From an uncultured Bacteroidales bacterium (GTDB lineage: Bacteria > Bacteroidota > Bacteroidia > Bacteroidales > UBA932), in assembly GCA_944323775.1 (NCBI GenBank), contig CALUTT010000020.1, forward strand, positions 1 to 34,476: a stretch of 34,476 bases of DNA, written 5' to 3'. Shown here piece after piece: positions 24,228 to 34,201 of this stretch. The translations under genes were made by a program, and so were the position numbers. Numbering within the stretch: the first letter of the stretch is position 1; the number at the start of each line of letters is the position of its first letter. The notes below the pieces were generated by a model. It had not been told where the DNA came from and made no database searches. It saw only the letters and a program-made list of their open reading frames with translations.

Positions 24228-27200
24228 ATGGAACAATGGCTGAAAAGGTCTATCGTGGCCATCTTATGCGTGCTGCTGCCTGTATGGAGCTTTGCGCAGA
24301 CGCGTACTGTTACAGGAACCGTAACTGACGAGAACGGGGATCCGGTCGTTGGTGCTTTTGTGCTGGAACAGAATACGCAAAACGGAACAAGTACTGACAT
24401 TGACGGGTATTATACACTCAAAGTGTCTCCTGGTGCGACTCTTCAAGTCCAGTGTGTGGGATTCGAGACCGTCAGTGTTCCCGTAGGTTCTCGTGACGTT
24501 CTGGATGTTACCCTTCTGATGGATATGGAAGCACTGGAAGGAACGGTAGTCATAGGCTACGGTACAGCGAGGCGTTCTGATGTTACCGGCTCCATCGCCT
24601 CTGTCGGTGGCGAGACATTGCGTGCAGTGCCTGCTACGGACATTACCAGGGCTATCGACGGCAGGGTGGCGGGTGTCCAGATGGTCCAGACTTCGTCCCG
24701 ACCTGGTTCTTCGATGCAGATAAGGATACGTGGACAAAGGTCGCTTTCTGCCTCAAACGATCCTCTGATCGTACTTGACGGAATACCTTTCATGGGCAGC
24801 CTTACGGATATTTCGCCGAGCGATATCAAGAGTATGGATATCCTTAAGGATGCCTCTTCGACTGCCATCTATGGTTCGAGAGGTGGAAACGGCGTCATTC
24901 TGATCACTACTTATAAAGGCGTGCAGGGACAGGCGCCCAAGGTATCTTTCAACATGTACACCATAGCCAAGAAGGCCGTGAAGTATCCGATGATGCCTGC
25001 GGACAAGTATATCCGTATGCGTGAAATGGCCGGGATATACCAGAATTCCCTTGACGAGGACAATTCCGTAAACACTGACTGGCAGGATCTGTTCTACCGT
25101 ACAGGCGTTACCCAGAACTATGATCTCAGTGTAACGGGCGGTACGAACGGAGGAAGCTACAGATTCGGACTTTCCTATTATAAGGATCAGGCTGTGATAC
25201 CGACACAGGCATATGACAGGCTTTCCCTGAACGGAAGTGTAAACCAGAATATTGGCAAGTATTTCAATTTTTCGTTCTCGACCATGACCGGTTACAATAC
25301 CAATGACGGAAATCAGGTCGACATGTATGCGGTGCTTTCGAAATCACCTCTGGTCAATCCATACAACGCGGACGGCAGTCTCAAGACAAGAATTAACATG
25401 CCATCCGACAATGACCAATATATATTTACGAGGGAAGTCATAGAAAGGCTTCATGACAATGGAACATATATAAATGAGTCCAGCGCATTTTCAAGTTACA
25501 ACACGGCCTCGATGCTCGTAAAGTTCCCGTGGGTCGAGGGGCTGTCGTACAAGCTCAGCGCTGCTTTCAATTACAGGACAAACAAGAGCGGAAGCTTTAC
25601 TGGCGTGGGAGTCAACGGCTCTGCGACCAACCCCAACTCAGCCTCCCGATCTCAGAACGACCAGTTGAACTGGACGGTCGAGAACCTTATTACATATGAC
25701 CGTACGTTCGGAAAGCATCATATCAATGCAGTCGGCCTGTATTCGGCGGAGCAGACTACTTCGACCGGGCAGAGCATATCCGGAAAGAACATACCGAACG
25801 AACTGTTCCAGTATCACAATATCGGAGCATGCGTCGCTGAGGATATTACGGTGAATGGTGGTTCATATTCGCAGTATGGACTTGTGTCCTGGATGGCCCG
25901 TGTCATGTATTCCTATGACGAGAAGTACATGCTGTCCGCAGCTGTGCGTTCGGATGCATCTTCCCGCCTGGCGCCAAGCAACAGATGGCATACCTATCCG
26001 GCGGTTTCCGTGGGATGGAACATCCACAAGGAGCCTTTCTTGGAGAATGCTTCCGGCTGGCTTGACGAACTGAAGATAAGGGTCGGGTACGGTGAGACTT
26101 CCAACCAGTCAATCTCTCCGTATGCCACATTGGGCAGCCTCAATACTCTGCGGTACAATTTCGGCGATGAGAGATATGCCCTTGGCTATTATGTATCCAC
26201 TCTCCCCAACAGTGAACTTGGATGGGAGTATTCCCAGACTTGGAACTACGGTATCGATTTCGGGTTCTTCAAAGGCCGTCTGACCGGTACGTTGGAGTAC
26301 TATTCTGTGCATACGAACGACATACTGCTCTCTCTCGGTCTTCCTTCTACAGCTGGTGTCGGCAGTTATACTGCCAATATCGGAGAAACTCAGAACAGGG
26401 GTGTGGAACTCACACTCAACGGTACTCTCATTGACAGGGGCGACTGGCGCTGGACTGCCGGGGTCAATTTCTACGCCAACCGCAACAAACTCATCGCCCT
26501 CGCTGACGGAACCCTGGAGGATACGGGCAACTGCTGGTTCGTGGGTTATCCCATCAACTGCCTGTATGACTATGAGTATGACGGCCTGTGGCAGGAGGGC
26601 GATCCTTATATGGACATCCTTGAACCTAGCCAGTACAACAGCGCCACCGGCTATAAGGATGCCATAGGTTCAATAAAGGTCAAGTATCACGGAGAGTACA
26701 ATGAAAACGGTGAGCCGGTCAGGGCCATATCGTCAGAGGACAGGGTTCCTATAGTGACGGATCCGTTGTTTGCAGGCGGATTCAATACCAACCTTAGCTG
26801 GCGCAATTTTGATTTTGAGGTCATAGGAGCTTTCCAGTGCGGCGGAATACTTCTTTCTTCCCTTCATTCAGGGAATTCATACCTTAATATGTTGACCGGG
26901 CGAAGGGGCCAGATCGATGTGGATTACTGGACACCTGAGAATCCCAATACTCATTATCCGAGGCCGGGCTCTCTGTTGAGTGGAGACAACCCGAAGTATG
27001 CTTCGACGCTCGCGCAGTTCAACGGTTCGTTCCTTAAGATTCGGACAATAACCTTGGGCTACAGTTTCCACAAGCTGCCTGCATTGCGCCGGGCAGGAAT
27101 ATCCATGCTCAGGATTTATGCGACACTTCAGAATCCGGGACTTGTGCTGTTCTCCGACTTCTTCAATGAAACGGGTCTTGATCCTGAAACAAACGCCAAT

Positions 27201-27308
27201 GGCGGCTATACGGCTTCAGGAAGACCGGGACCTTCGCGCCTTTCATATATTGGATATAATACTCCAAATACAAGAAACTTCCTTTTCGGAATCAATCTGA
27301 CTTTCTAA
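24228..27308 (+). CDS. SusC/RagA-type TonB-dependent outer-membrane transporter (first pair)
   Basis: A 1026-residue SusC-family importer that takes up oligosaccharides through a 22-strand barrel, with energy from TonB. The signal peptide MEQWLKRSIVAILCVLLPVWSFAQ is followed by a carboxypeptidase-regulatory-like domain at about 27-105 (VTGTVTDENGDPVVGAFVLE), the SusC box VVIGYGTARRSDVTGSI, and the plug (RVAGVQMVQTSSRPGSSMQI, then DIKSMDILKDASSTAIYGSR and GNGVILITT). The remainder is barrel, ending GINLTF with a terminal phenylalanine. There is no N-terminal STN domain, so it does not look like a sigma/anti-sigma transducer. susD1 follows 12 nt later. Divergence from GH115-GH67 suggests glucuronoxylan-derived ligands. 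Confidence 0.95.
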   Translation: MEQWLKRSIVAILCVLLPVWSFAQTRTVTGTVTDENGDPVVGAFVLEQNTQNGTSTDIDGYYTLKVSPGATLQVQCVGFETVSVPVGSRDVLDVTLLMDMEALEGTVVIGYGTARRSDVTGSIASVGGETLRAVPATDITRAIDGRVAGVQMVQTSSRPGSSMQIRIRGQRSLSASNDPLIVLDGIPFMGSLTDISPSDIKSMDILKDASSTAIYGSRGGNGVILITTYKGVQGQAPKVSFNMYTIAKKAVKYPMMPADKYIRMREMAGIYQNSLDEDNSVNTDWQDLFYRTGVTQNYDLSVTGGTNGGSYRFGLSYYKDQAVIPTQAYDRLSLNGSVNQNIGKYFNFSFSTMTGYNTNDGNQVDMYAVLSKSPLVNPYNADGSLKTRINMPSDNDQYIFTREVIERLHDNGTYINESSAFSSYNTASMLVKFPWVEGLSYKLSAAFNYRTNKSGSFTGVGVNGSATNPNSASRSQNDQLNWTVENLITYDRTFGKHHINAVGLYSAEQTTSTGQSISGKNIPNELFQYHNIGACVAEDITVNGGSYSQYGLVSWMARVMYSYDEKYMLSAAVRSDASSRLAPSNRWHTYPAVSVGWNIHKEPFLENASGWLDELKIRVGYGETSNQSISPYATLGSLNTLRYNFGDERYALGYYVSTLPNSELGWEYSQTWNYGIDFGFFKGRLTGTLEYYSVHTNDILLSLGLPSTAGVGSYTANIGETQNRGVELTLNGTLIDRGDWRWTAGVNFYANRNKLIALADGTLEDTGNCWFVGYPINCLYDYEYDGLWQEGDPYMDILEPSQYNSATGYKDAIGSIKVKYHGEYNENGEPVRAISSEDRVPIVTDPLFAGGFNTNLSWRNFDFEVIGAFQCGGILLSSLHSGNSYLNMLTGRRGQIDVDYWTPENPNTHYPRPGSLLSGDNPKYASTLAQFNGSFLKIRTITLGYSFHKLPALRRAGISMLRIYATLQNPGLVLFSDFFNETGLDPETNANGGYTASGRPGPSRLSYIGYNTPNTRNFLFGINLTF

Positions 27309-27320
27309 AATGACCTGGAT

Positions 27321-29237
27321 ATGAAGACTACCAATTCAATCATACTTGCTGTTATCGGCATTATGCCGTTGTTGTGCTCATGCAATTGGGTGCTCGAAGA
27401 GCATCCGAAGACACGATATACTCCGGAGTTCTTCGGTACCCAGGCAGGAGTTGAGGGCGGACTTACGGCTCTTTATGCGAGCCTGCGCTATGAGAACGGT
27501 AATGCATATACCTATAATTTCATGACTACAGGTACCGACGAGGCTACGTATGCTCAAAGTGCCGACGGGAATTTCAAGGTCGCCGACATGTCAGGAAACG
27601 GGGAACTCAATTCTTCGAGCTACTCGGGAGGTTACTGGACATTCACTTATATCAATACGGCCAATGGTATCATTGAAAATGCCGAAAAGGTGGGTCTTGA
27701 TGCATCGCTGGTCGCTGAAGCCCGTTTTTTCAGGGCGTTCAAATATTTCAATATGGTCCGGATTTTCGGAGGAGTCCCTCTGGATCTGGGGTCAGGTGAA
27801 CTCAAGTTCAATACCACGCCTGTCCGCACTTCCGTAAGGAATACCGTTCCGGAAGTATACACGAGGTGCATCTTCCCTGACCTGGTCGCTGCAGTGTCCG
27901 ATCTTCCTGACAATCCGCGTCTGACAGGTGCTCTCACAAAGACTGCTGCACGTATTGTGCTTTCTCAGGCTTATCTGACTTATGCTTGGTGGCTTGAAAA
28001 TCCGAATGACATACCCACTTATCCTCTTTGTGACAGGGTAGACCCTGACGGACATGATGCCGCATGGTATTTCCAGAAGGCTTATGACATTGCCATGGAC
28101 GGAATCAACAATCCCGGCCCGTTCGGACTTGAGGATTACTTCTATAAAGTGTATCTGGGATCAAACGACCGTAACAAAGAGCAGGTGCTTTATGCGGACC
28201 ATACGGAAAAGTCGGAACAGTATAACGGTTCGAGTCTTACGTATGGCAGTGGCGGCGGAATGGATAACTTCGCCAGCTGGATGCTTCAGTGGAATTATCC
28301 GAACATGACGGCTCAATCCAACAGCGGACAGAACATAAATCCTGTTCTGCGTACCGACAATCAGTTCCTGGGCCGTCCATGGACGCGTATGGCTCCGACA
28401 CAGGAAGCTCTGGCCACGTTTGACAACAAGAGCATGGACTCTCGATTCGATGGCACTTTTACGTGGATTTACCGTACGAACTGGGAGCAGGGGGGTGTCA
28501 ATTCCGAATGGGTACTCGGACCTAACGGCAATCACATACTTATGGGCGAGCCCTTCCTTACGTTCCTACTTGAAGAAGAGGAAGGCGTCGAGTATACATA
28601 CGATGCCGGTCAGGTCGTTGCCGGCTGCAGTCCTGCTCACGATTCTTATGTCATCAATCCCAGCGGTGTCAGCAGAATGGCCTATCCGGGGTTATGGAAA
28701 CTCGGGCCGTATCGAACGAATACTACCGGTACGGGACAGCCTAATGCTGCGTCAACAAGACCGTATGTCATACTCAAGTTCTCTGAACTGTATTTCCTGG
28801 CTGCAGAAGCTGCCGTGAAAGGTGCTACCGGTCCTGTGAGTGCCCGTGAACTCATCAATGTCATTCGTGCCAGAGCCGGAAAATGGGAGTACAAGAATAA
28901 CGAAGCCGTACCGTATGTGGCTGATTTCAGCCAGGAACTTACGGATGCGACTCCGCAGGTGATAACGATTGACTATATCCTTGATGAACGCATGAGAGAG
29001 AGCTTTGCCGACGGCTACAGGTGGTTTGACCTTGCACGGACCCAGACCTGGCAGGAGAGAGCTGGCAGCTATACAATAGCAGGTGCTGGCAAGGCTGACC
29101 ATACGCCGGAGACATTTACCCGAACCATTGAGAAGTTCCACTATCTGCGCCCTATCCCTAAAGGACAGATAGATGACATGAAAATGGATGAAGAGGCTAA
29201 AAAACAGTATCAGAACCCCGGCTATCCTGTGGATTAG
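27321..29237 (+). CDS. SusD/RagB-type surface glycan-binding lipoprotein (first pair)
   Basis: A 638-residue SusD-family lipoprotein that forms the lid over its partner SusC. Signal peptide MKTTNSIILAVIGIMPLLCS, lipobox LCSC with C21. The N-terminal TPR-like helices include LVAEARFFRAFKYFNMVRIF and GGVPLDLGSGELK. C-terminal landmarks are VILKFSELYFLAAEAA, INVIRARAGK and YILDERMRESFADGYRWFDL, then the ending YLRPIPKGQI with NPGYPVD. It is paired with susC1 at 12 nt. The next susC starts 55 nt further on without a terminator, so both pairs can be one transcript. Confidence 0.94.
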   Translation: MKTTNSIILAVIGIMPLLCSCNWVLEEHPKTRYTPEFFGTQAGVEGGLTALYASLRYENGNAYTYNFMTTGTDEATYAQSADGNFKVADMSGNGELNSSSYSGGYWTFTYINTANGIIENAEKVGLDASLVAEARFFRAFKYFNMVRIFGGVPLDLGSGELKFNTTPVRTSVRNTVPEVYTRCIFPDLVAAVSDLPDNPRLTGALTKTAARIVLSQAYLTYAWWLENPNDIPTYPLCDRVDPDGHDAAWYFQKAYDIAMDGINNPGPFGLEDYFYKVYLGSNDRNKEQVLYADHTEKSEQYNGSSLTYGSGGGMDNFASWMLQWNYPNMTAQSNSGQNINPVLRTDNQFLGRPWTRMAPTQEALATFDNKSMDSRFDGTFTWIYRTNWEQGGVNSEWVLGPNGNHILMGEPFLTFLLEEEEGVEYTYDAGQVVAGCSPAHDSYVINPSGVSRMAYPGLWKLGPYRTNTTGTGQPNAASTRPYVILKFSELYFLAAEAAVKGATGPVSARELINVIRARAGKWEYKNNEAVPYVADFSQELTDATPQVITIDYILDERMRESFADGYRWFDLARTQTWQERAGSYTIAGAGKADHTPETFTRTIEKFHYLRPIPKGQIDDMKMDEEAKKQYQNPGYPVD

Positions 29238-29276
29238 AAAAAACCTATAACCGCATATAGTATAATAACCCAAAAA

Positions 29277-29288
29277 TGAAAAATCTAT
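29277..29288 (+). repeat. Leader element shared by both susC genes (copy 2; copy 1 at 24209-24220)
   Basis: The 12-mer TGAAAAATCTAT occurs just before both susC start codons: at 24209-24220 (7 nt before the ATG) and here (4 nt before the ATG). In both cases it lies inside a short reading frame that overlaps the susC start. Confidence 0.6.
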
Positions 29289-29292
29289 CGCT

Positions 29293-32200
29293 ATGGGACA
29301 ACAACTGAAGAGGGCCATTGTGGCCATCATGTGCGCATTATTGCTTCCTATATGGAGCTTTGCGCAGACGCGTGAAGTCAAAGGCACCGTCACGGATGAA
29401 AACGGCGAACCGGTAATCGGAGCCGGAGTGGTGGTGGTCGGGCAGAGCACGATCGGAACGACAACCGATCTCGACGGTACATATACTCTGAATGTTCCGT
29501 CCGGAGCTACTGCACTTGATTTCTCATGTATAGGCTTTGATGACAAGAGAGTCGAACTCGGCACTCAGTCGGTGATCAACGTCATTCTCGAATCCAACAA
29601 CTTTATCGAGGAAACGGTCGTTATCGGCTATGGTGTCCAGAAAAAAAGTGACCTTACTGGAGCCGTTGCGTCAGTGCGCTCTGAAGATCTTCGTAACCGG
29701 TCAACATCCGATGCTGCTTCAGCTCTTCAGGGAAAGGCTGCCGGTGTACAGATTCTGACGGGTTCCGGAGCTCCTGGCGAGGGGGCGGAAATCCGTGTCC
29801 GCGGTTTCTCTTCAAATTCAGGTAATCTTGGTCCTCTGCTCATTGTTGATGGATTGAAGGTTGACAACATACAGTACCTTGACCCTGAGATGATCGAATC
29901 CATCGAAATCCTTAAGGACGCTGCCTCTGCCGCTATCTATGGTGCGCAGGCCGGCAACGGAGTCGTGCTCGTGACAACAAGAAGGGGTTCGAGCTCAAAA
30001 GGGGAGGGTACTGTTTTCTATAACACACAGTTCTCTCTGAGTTCTCTTTCCCGCAAGCTCGATATTATGAATGCGGCTGATTATATTGATTTCGGCCTCG
30101 CACAGGGCTTCCTCAGTCAGACTCTCCTGGATACATACTATGACGGACATACGGATGTCAACTGGGGAGATGAGGTTTTTGAACCGACATGGAATCAGCG
30201 TCATACGGTCGGATTCCAGGGAGGTAACGACAGGGGAACTTACTTTGCCTCTATCAATTATGTCGGCAACAATGGTATCTTCAAAGGTGACAAGGATACA
30301 TATACCCGTCTGACATTTCAGCTCAATGCTGATTACAAGATAAAGAAATGGCTTACCGTAGGAACGAACAACTCGATAGAGAAATGGGATACAAAGAGTA
30401 TCTCTCAGAGGAATGACAACGGTTCTGCGATGCTTGCTACAATAACTTCGTCTCCGCTTTTCCCTGTAAGGGTAGACTACGATGGCCTTACTCCCGCAAT
30501 GAAGGATGCGCTTGCAAGAGGAGTGAAAGTCCTTCAGGATCCTGAAACCGGACTGTATTGGGGCCTTCCGCTTATTGGAGAGACTCAGTCTGCCAATCCA
30601 TTTATCCAGAGGGATGCAACTGACAGTTCGAGCGGTGGTATCAGTTTGAGAGGTGTTGCATATGCCAATCTGACCCCTTTCAAAGGCTTTACCTTTACTT
30701 CCAGATTCGGTTACCGCATAAGCCAGAGCACTTCTCACAGCTATTCTGAGCCATACTATGCAAATGCATTTGTGAAGAGCGACGTGTACAATATCTCTGC
30801 TTCTGCCAATACCGGGTATTACTATCAGTGGGAGAACTTTGTCAACTATGACAACACTTTCGGTAAACATAATGTAAGTGCGATGGCAGGTATGTCTTTT
30901 ATTGAAAGCACGTCTGACAATGTGTCTGCATCCGCTTCAGGTGCTGATATCCTTAGAGACTATGGAGAGAATTTCAGGTACTTGAATTATCTCAAGTCTG
31001 GAAATGACGTCACCAGAAATATGGGGAATGCTCCAAGCAGATCTGCCAACCTGTCGTATTTCGGAAGAATAGGTTATAGTTATGATGATCGATATAGTTT
31101 CCAGGCAAACTTCCGCGCTGATGCATACGATTCATCGAAACTTCCCAAAGACTCACGTTGGGGCTATTTCCCTTCTTTCTCTGCAGGATGGACTATTACA
31201 AATGAATCATTCGTGAGGGACAATATTAATACGGACATACTTTCTTTCCTCAAGCTGCGCGCCTCATGGGGTCGGAACGGAAATATCAATGTATTAAGCG
31301 GATATCCTTATTCGACCACTATTTCAGTAAACGGCATGTCATACCAGTATGATGTGATGAATCCGACTCTAAGCTATGGATCAATGCCTTCTGGACTCGC
31401 TAATCCTGACTTGAGGTGGGAGACTTCCGAACAATTTGACTTGGGTCTTGATGCCCGTCTGTTTGACAATCGTCTCGTCTTTGCTATGGATTACTATCGC
31501 AAGGATACTAGAGACCTGCTTGTTGGCGTTCGTCCCGTATCTGAAGTCGGTGTATCAGGCTCCCAGATCACAAATGCTGGTTCTATACGCAACAGCGGTT
31601 TGGAGTTTGAGCTGTCATGGAGAGACCAGATAGGAGATTTCTCATATGCGGTTTCAGGTAACTTGTCAACCCTCAATAACATGGTGACTTATCTGGATCC
31701 TTCGATAGACCGTATTTCAGGACGTATCCCTCAGGGAACAAAACTTGCCACTACTTTTGAAGAGGGGTATCCGCTGTGGTATATGCTTGGTTATGTTGCT
31801 GAAGGAATAGATGAGAATGGTCTTACGATTTTCAAGGATACTGACAATAATGGCGTAATTGATGATCTTGACCGTGTCAACATAGGTTGTGGTATTCCTG
31901 ATGTCACTTATGGCATTACTGTTAATTTGAACTGGAAGGGACTGGACTTTACTTTATTCGGTACCGGAGTCGCTGGCAATGAGATATTCCCTGCCTCATT
32001 CCGAACAGACCGTCCTTCTTGCAACACATACAGCTATTATTGGAAGAACTCATGGAAAGAGGGACAGGATAATTCAAATGCTAAATTCCCCAGCGCGAAA
32101 AACTGGAGTCAGGAGGCATTCAGCTCTACCCTCAACATTTTTGACGGTTCATATTTCAAGATCAAGCAGATACAGCTTGGCTATACTCTTCCGAGAAACC

Positions 32201-32385
32201 TCCTTGAAAAGGTTAAGATAAGTCGGCTTAGAGTTTTCGTGTCGCTTGAAAACTATTTTACATTCAGCAAATACATAGGACTTGACCCTGAAGTTACCAC
32301 TTCGGGTGGAAATTCCAGCGGCCTTGACCTTGGAACCTATCCTACTGCCAAACAGTTTATTCTTGGCCTTAACCTCTCATTCTAA
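29293..32385 (+). CDS. SusC/RagA-type TonB-dependent outer-membrane transporter (second pair)
   Basis: A 1030-residue second SusC-family importer. The signal peptide MGQQLKRAIVAIMCALLLPI ends with WSFAQ and is close to that of susC1 at both protein and DNA level. The regulatory-like beta domain follows (VKGTVTDENGEPVIGAGVVV), then VVIGYGVQKKSDLTGAVAS, the plug with PLLIVDGLKV and IESIEILKDAASAAIYGAQA, and the barrel ending LGLNLSF. The two SusC proteins diverge strongly after the N-terminus, so this is not a recent duplication of the whole gene. It probably handles a different oligosaccharide from the same polymer. A tandem susC-susD-susC-susD arrangement recalls the xusABCD core of xylan loci. 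Confidence 0.95.
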   Translation: MGQQLKRAIVAIMCALLLPIWSFAQTREVKGTVTDENGEPVIGAGVVVVGQSTIGTTTDLDGTYTLNVPSGATALDFSCIGFDDKRVELGTQSVINVILESNNFIEETVVIGYGVQKKSDLTGAVASVRSEDLRNRSTSDAASALQGKAAGVQILTGSGAPGEGAEIRVRGFSSNSGNLGPLLIVDGLKVDNIQYLDPEMIESIEILKDAASAAIYGAQAGNGVVLVTTRRGSSSKGEGTVFYNTQFSLSSLSRKLDIMNAADYIDFGLAQGFLSQTLLDTYYDGHTDVNWGDEVFEPTWNQRHTVGFQGGNDRGTYFASINYVGNNGIFKGDKDTYTRLTFQLNADYKIKKWLTVGTNNSIEKWDTKSISQRNDNGSAMLATITSSPLFPVRVDYDGLTPAMKDALARGVKVLQDPETGLYWGLPLIGETQSANPFIQRDATDSSSGGISLRGVAYANLTPFKGFTFTSRFGYRISQSTSHSYSEPYYANAFVKSDVYNISASANTGYYYQWENFVNYDNTFGKHNVSAMAGMSFIESTSDNVSASASGADILRDYGENFRYLNYLKSGNDVTRNMGNAPSRSANLSYFGRIGYSYDDRYSFQANFRADAYDSSKLPKDSRWGYFPSFSAGWTITNESFVRDNINTDILSFLKLRASWGRNGNINVLSGYPYSTTISVNGMSYQYDVMNPTLSYGSMPSGLANPDLRWETSEQFDLGLDARLFDNRLVFAMDYYRKDTRDLLVGVRPVSEVGVSGSQITNAGSIRNSGLEFELSWRDQIGDFSYAVSGNLSTLNNMVTYLDPSIDRISGRIPQGTKLATTFEEGYPLWYMLGYVAEGIDENGLTIFKDTDNNGVIDDLDRVNIGCGIPDVTYGITVNLNWKGLDFTLFGTGVAGNEIFPASFRTDRPSCNTYSYYWKNSWKEGQDNSNAKFPSAKNWSQEAFSSTLNIFDGSYFKIKQIQLGYTLPRNLLEKVKISRLRVFVSLENYFTFSKYIGLDPEVTTSGGNSSGLDLGTYPTAKQFILGLNLSF

Positions 32386-32400
32386 AAATTGACAGTTATT

Positions 32401-34119
32401 ATGAAAAAGATATTATTTAGACTTGCTCTGCTTGTTTCCGCGGTTAGTGTAGCCTCGGCCTGCGAGTCACTTCTGGATATCCCTCAAAAGGGAGTTGTTC
32501 CTATGGAAGACTACTATAAGACAGACGAAGATGCTGAGGCAGCTGTAGTTGCCATGTATTCCAGATTCAGAGTTTCTTATTCCACTCTAGGATGGAACGA
32601 GGCCGCTCTGTGGGCACCATGGGTACTGCCAAGTGATGAGATTTATGCGGCTGGTAACAATAAGGCTGACAATATAGCCGAGAATGAGGTGCACACCTTC
32701 CGTTATGACAATAACAACTATCTGATAACTGGGGCTTACAGCCAGTATTATCAGGCAGTATACAGTGCTAATCTTGTTATAGATAATTTCAGCGGTGACA
32801 AGGCAGATACCGAAGTGAAGCGCCATGCGGTGGCTGTTGCCAGAGTGCTTCGTGCACATGCATATCTGCTGCTTACCATGGGATGGGGAACGCCTCCTCT
32901 GATTGAACATGTGATCAGTGCAAGTACCAAGCCGTCAAATTCCGAGTCCCAGGAGTTCATGTTCAACTGGATAGTCAGCGAATGCGAGGATGTCATTTCT
33001 CAGAATATACTTCCTGTCAGAGAGTCCAAAGATGATAAGAATGCTGCCGTCGTGGTTACCGATGCTTTTGCGAGAGCTGTCATGGCCGAGGCAATGCTTT
33101 ATCTCAAGGATTGGGAAGGTGTAAAATCTGCTCTACGACCTATTGTTGATGCGACCGATAAGTATGATCTGGTGCCGTCCGATCAGATGGATGATCTTTT
33201 CCATGTTGAAATGGATGGATGTAGCGAAACCATTTTTGAGTTTAACTCAGTATGGGATGCCAGTGTCACCGGTTATACGGATATGTCTTACAGGAATGTA
33301 CCGATTATGTATAATTGGCGTTCGGAGAAAATGTTTATGCCTAACGGTGAAGGTACAGAGGTCGTGAATAACGGCTGGGGAGAATATAACCCGAGTCAGA
33401 AATTCGTTGATGTTATGCTTGAACATGACGGAATTAATTCCGCAAGGCGTAAGGCTTGGATAAAGAGTTATGATGAAGTTCTTTACGAAATGCCGTACGC
33501 GAGTGATGCCGATGCTCCGACTTTGGATGACAAAAAGAAAGACCCGAACAGGGGAATTCATGCCGGTGATGGCCTGTATGGCCATTGTGGGTGGTTCTCA
33601 TGGAAATTGAAATATCGTCCTTCTGATCTTAATCCTAGCAGCAGGGTTATGTATAATTTCCCTGTGATGAGACTCCCGGAAGTCCTGCTTATGTATGCAG
33701 AAGCTTGTGCTATGACTGGCGATCCTGATGGTAGCGGTCTCGCTGTCTTGCACAGGATACAAGACAGAGCGCAATCCCAGTATCGGAGCTCTGCTTGTGT
33801 TATGGAGGATGTCAAGACAGAAAAGTTCCTTGAGTTGTGGCTTGAGGGCAGCCGTTATGCGGACTTGGTCCGTTGGGGGGATGCTGAGAAGGAATTGGCA
33901 GACAACGGTAAGTATTTCCCTTCGTTCTGTGATGCAATGTTTACCAAGCAGGAAAGCGAGCACAGAGGCTATGTTGAAGAAGGAGATGCTGACTGGTGTG
34001 CGAAACAGTATCCTAATGATATCGGTTTTAAGAAAGGTAAGCATGAGCTTTTCCCGTTCCCGTTCTCTGATGTGCAGATTAATCCCAATATTGTGCAGAA
34101 TCCGGGTTGGTCAGAATAG
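32401..34119 (+). CDS. SusD/RagB-type surface glycan-binding lipoprotein (second pair)
   Basis: A 572-residue SusD-family lipoprotein. The start is the ATG at 32401 (MKKILFRLALLVSAVSVASA, lipobox ASAC with C21), 15 nt after susC2; the open frame from a TTG at 32389 adds nothing useful. Landmarks are VPMEDYYKTDEDAEAAVVAM, VARVLRAHAYLLLTMGWGTP, VMRLPEVLLMYAEACAMTG, LELWLEGSRYADLVRWGDAE and the closing FPFPFSDVQINPNIVQNPGW. It is the last gene of the tandem unit and is followed by a 12-bp hairpin. Codons here are visibly richer in A/T than in the first pair. Confidence 0.94.
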   Translation: MKKILFRLALLVSAVSVASACESLLDIPQKGVVPMEDYYKTDEDAEAAVVAMYSRFRVSYSTLGWNEAALWAPWVLPSDEIYAAGNNKADNIAENEVHTFRYDNNNYLITGAYSQYYQAVYSANLVIDNFSGDKADTEVKRHAVAVARVLRAHAYLLLTMGWGTPPLIEHVISASTKPSNSESQEFMFNWIVSECEDVISQNILPVRESKDDKNAAVVVTDAFARAVMAEAMLYLKDWEGVKSALRPIVDATDKYDLVPSDQMDDLFHVEMDGCSETIFEFNSVWDASVTGYTDMSYRNVPIMYNWRSEKMFMPNGEGTEVVNNGWGEYNPSQKFVDVMLEHDGINSARRKAWIKSYDEVLYEMPYASDADAPTLDDKKKDPNRGIHAGDGLYGHCGWFSWKLKYRPSDLNPSSRVMYNFPVMRLPEVLLMYAEACAMTGDPDGSGLAVLHRIQDRAQSQYRSSACVMEDVKTEKFLELWLEGSRYADLVRWGDAEKELADNGKYFPSFCDAMFTKQESEHRGYVEEGDADWCAKQYPNDIGFKKGKHELFPFPFSDVQINPNIVQNPGWSE

Positions 34120-34147
34120 GTAGAATTAATTGAATAAGGATTGCAGA

Positions 34148-34186
34148 AACAGAGGCAGGTACCGTTTTATCGGGCCTGCCTCTGTT
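34148..34186. terminator. Hairpin between susD2 and the convergent GH43 gene
   Basis: A perfect 12-bp stem AACAGAGGCAGG (34148-34159) / CCTGCCTCTGTT (34175-34186), with an inner CCG/CGG. The flanking T-tracts are modest on either strand. Its place between two convergent genes suggests a bidirectional terminator. Confidence 0.75.
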
Positions 34187-34201
34187 GTTATTGAAAGGTA
34201 T

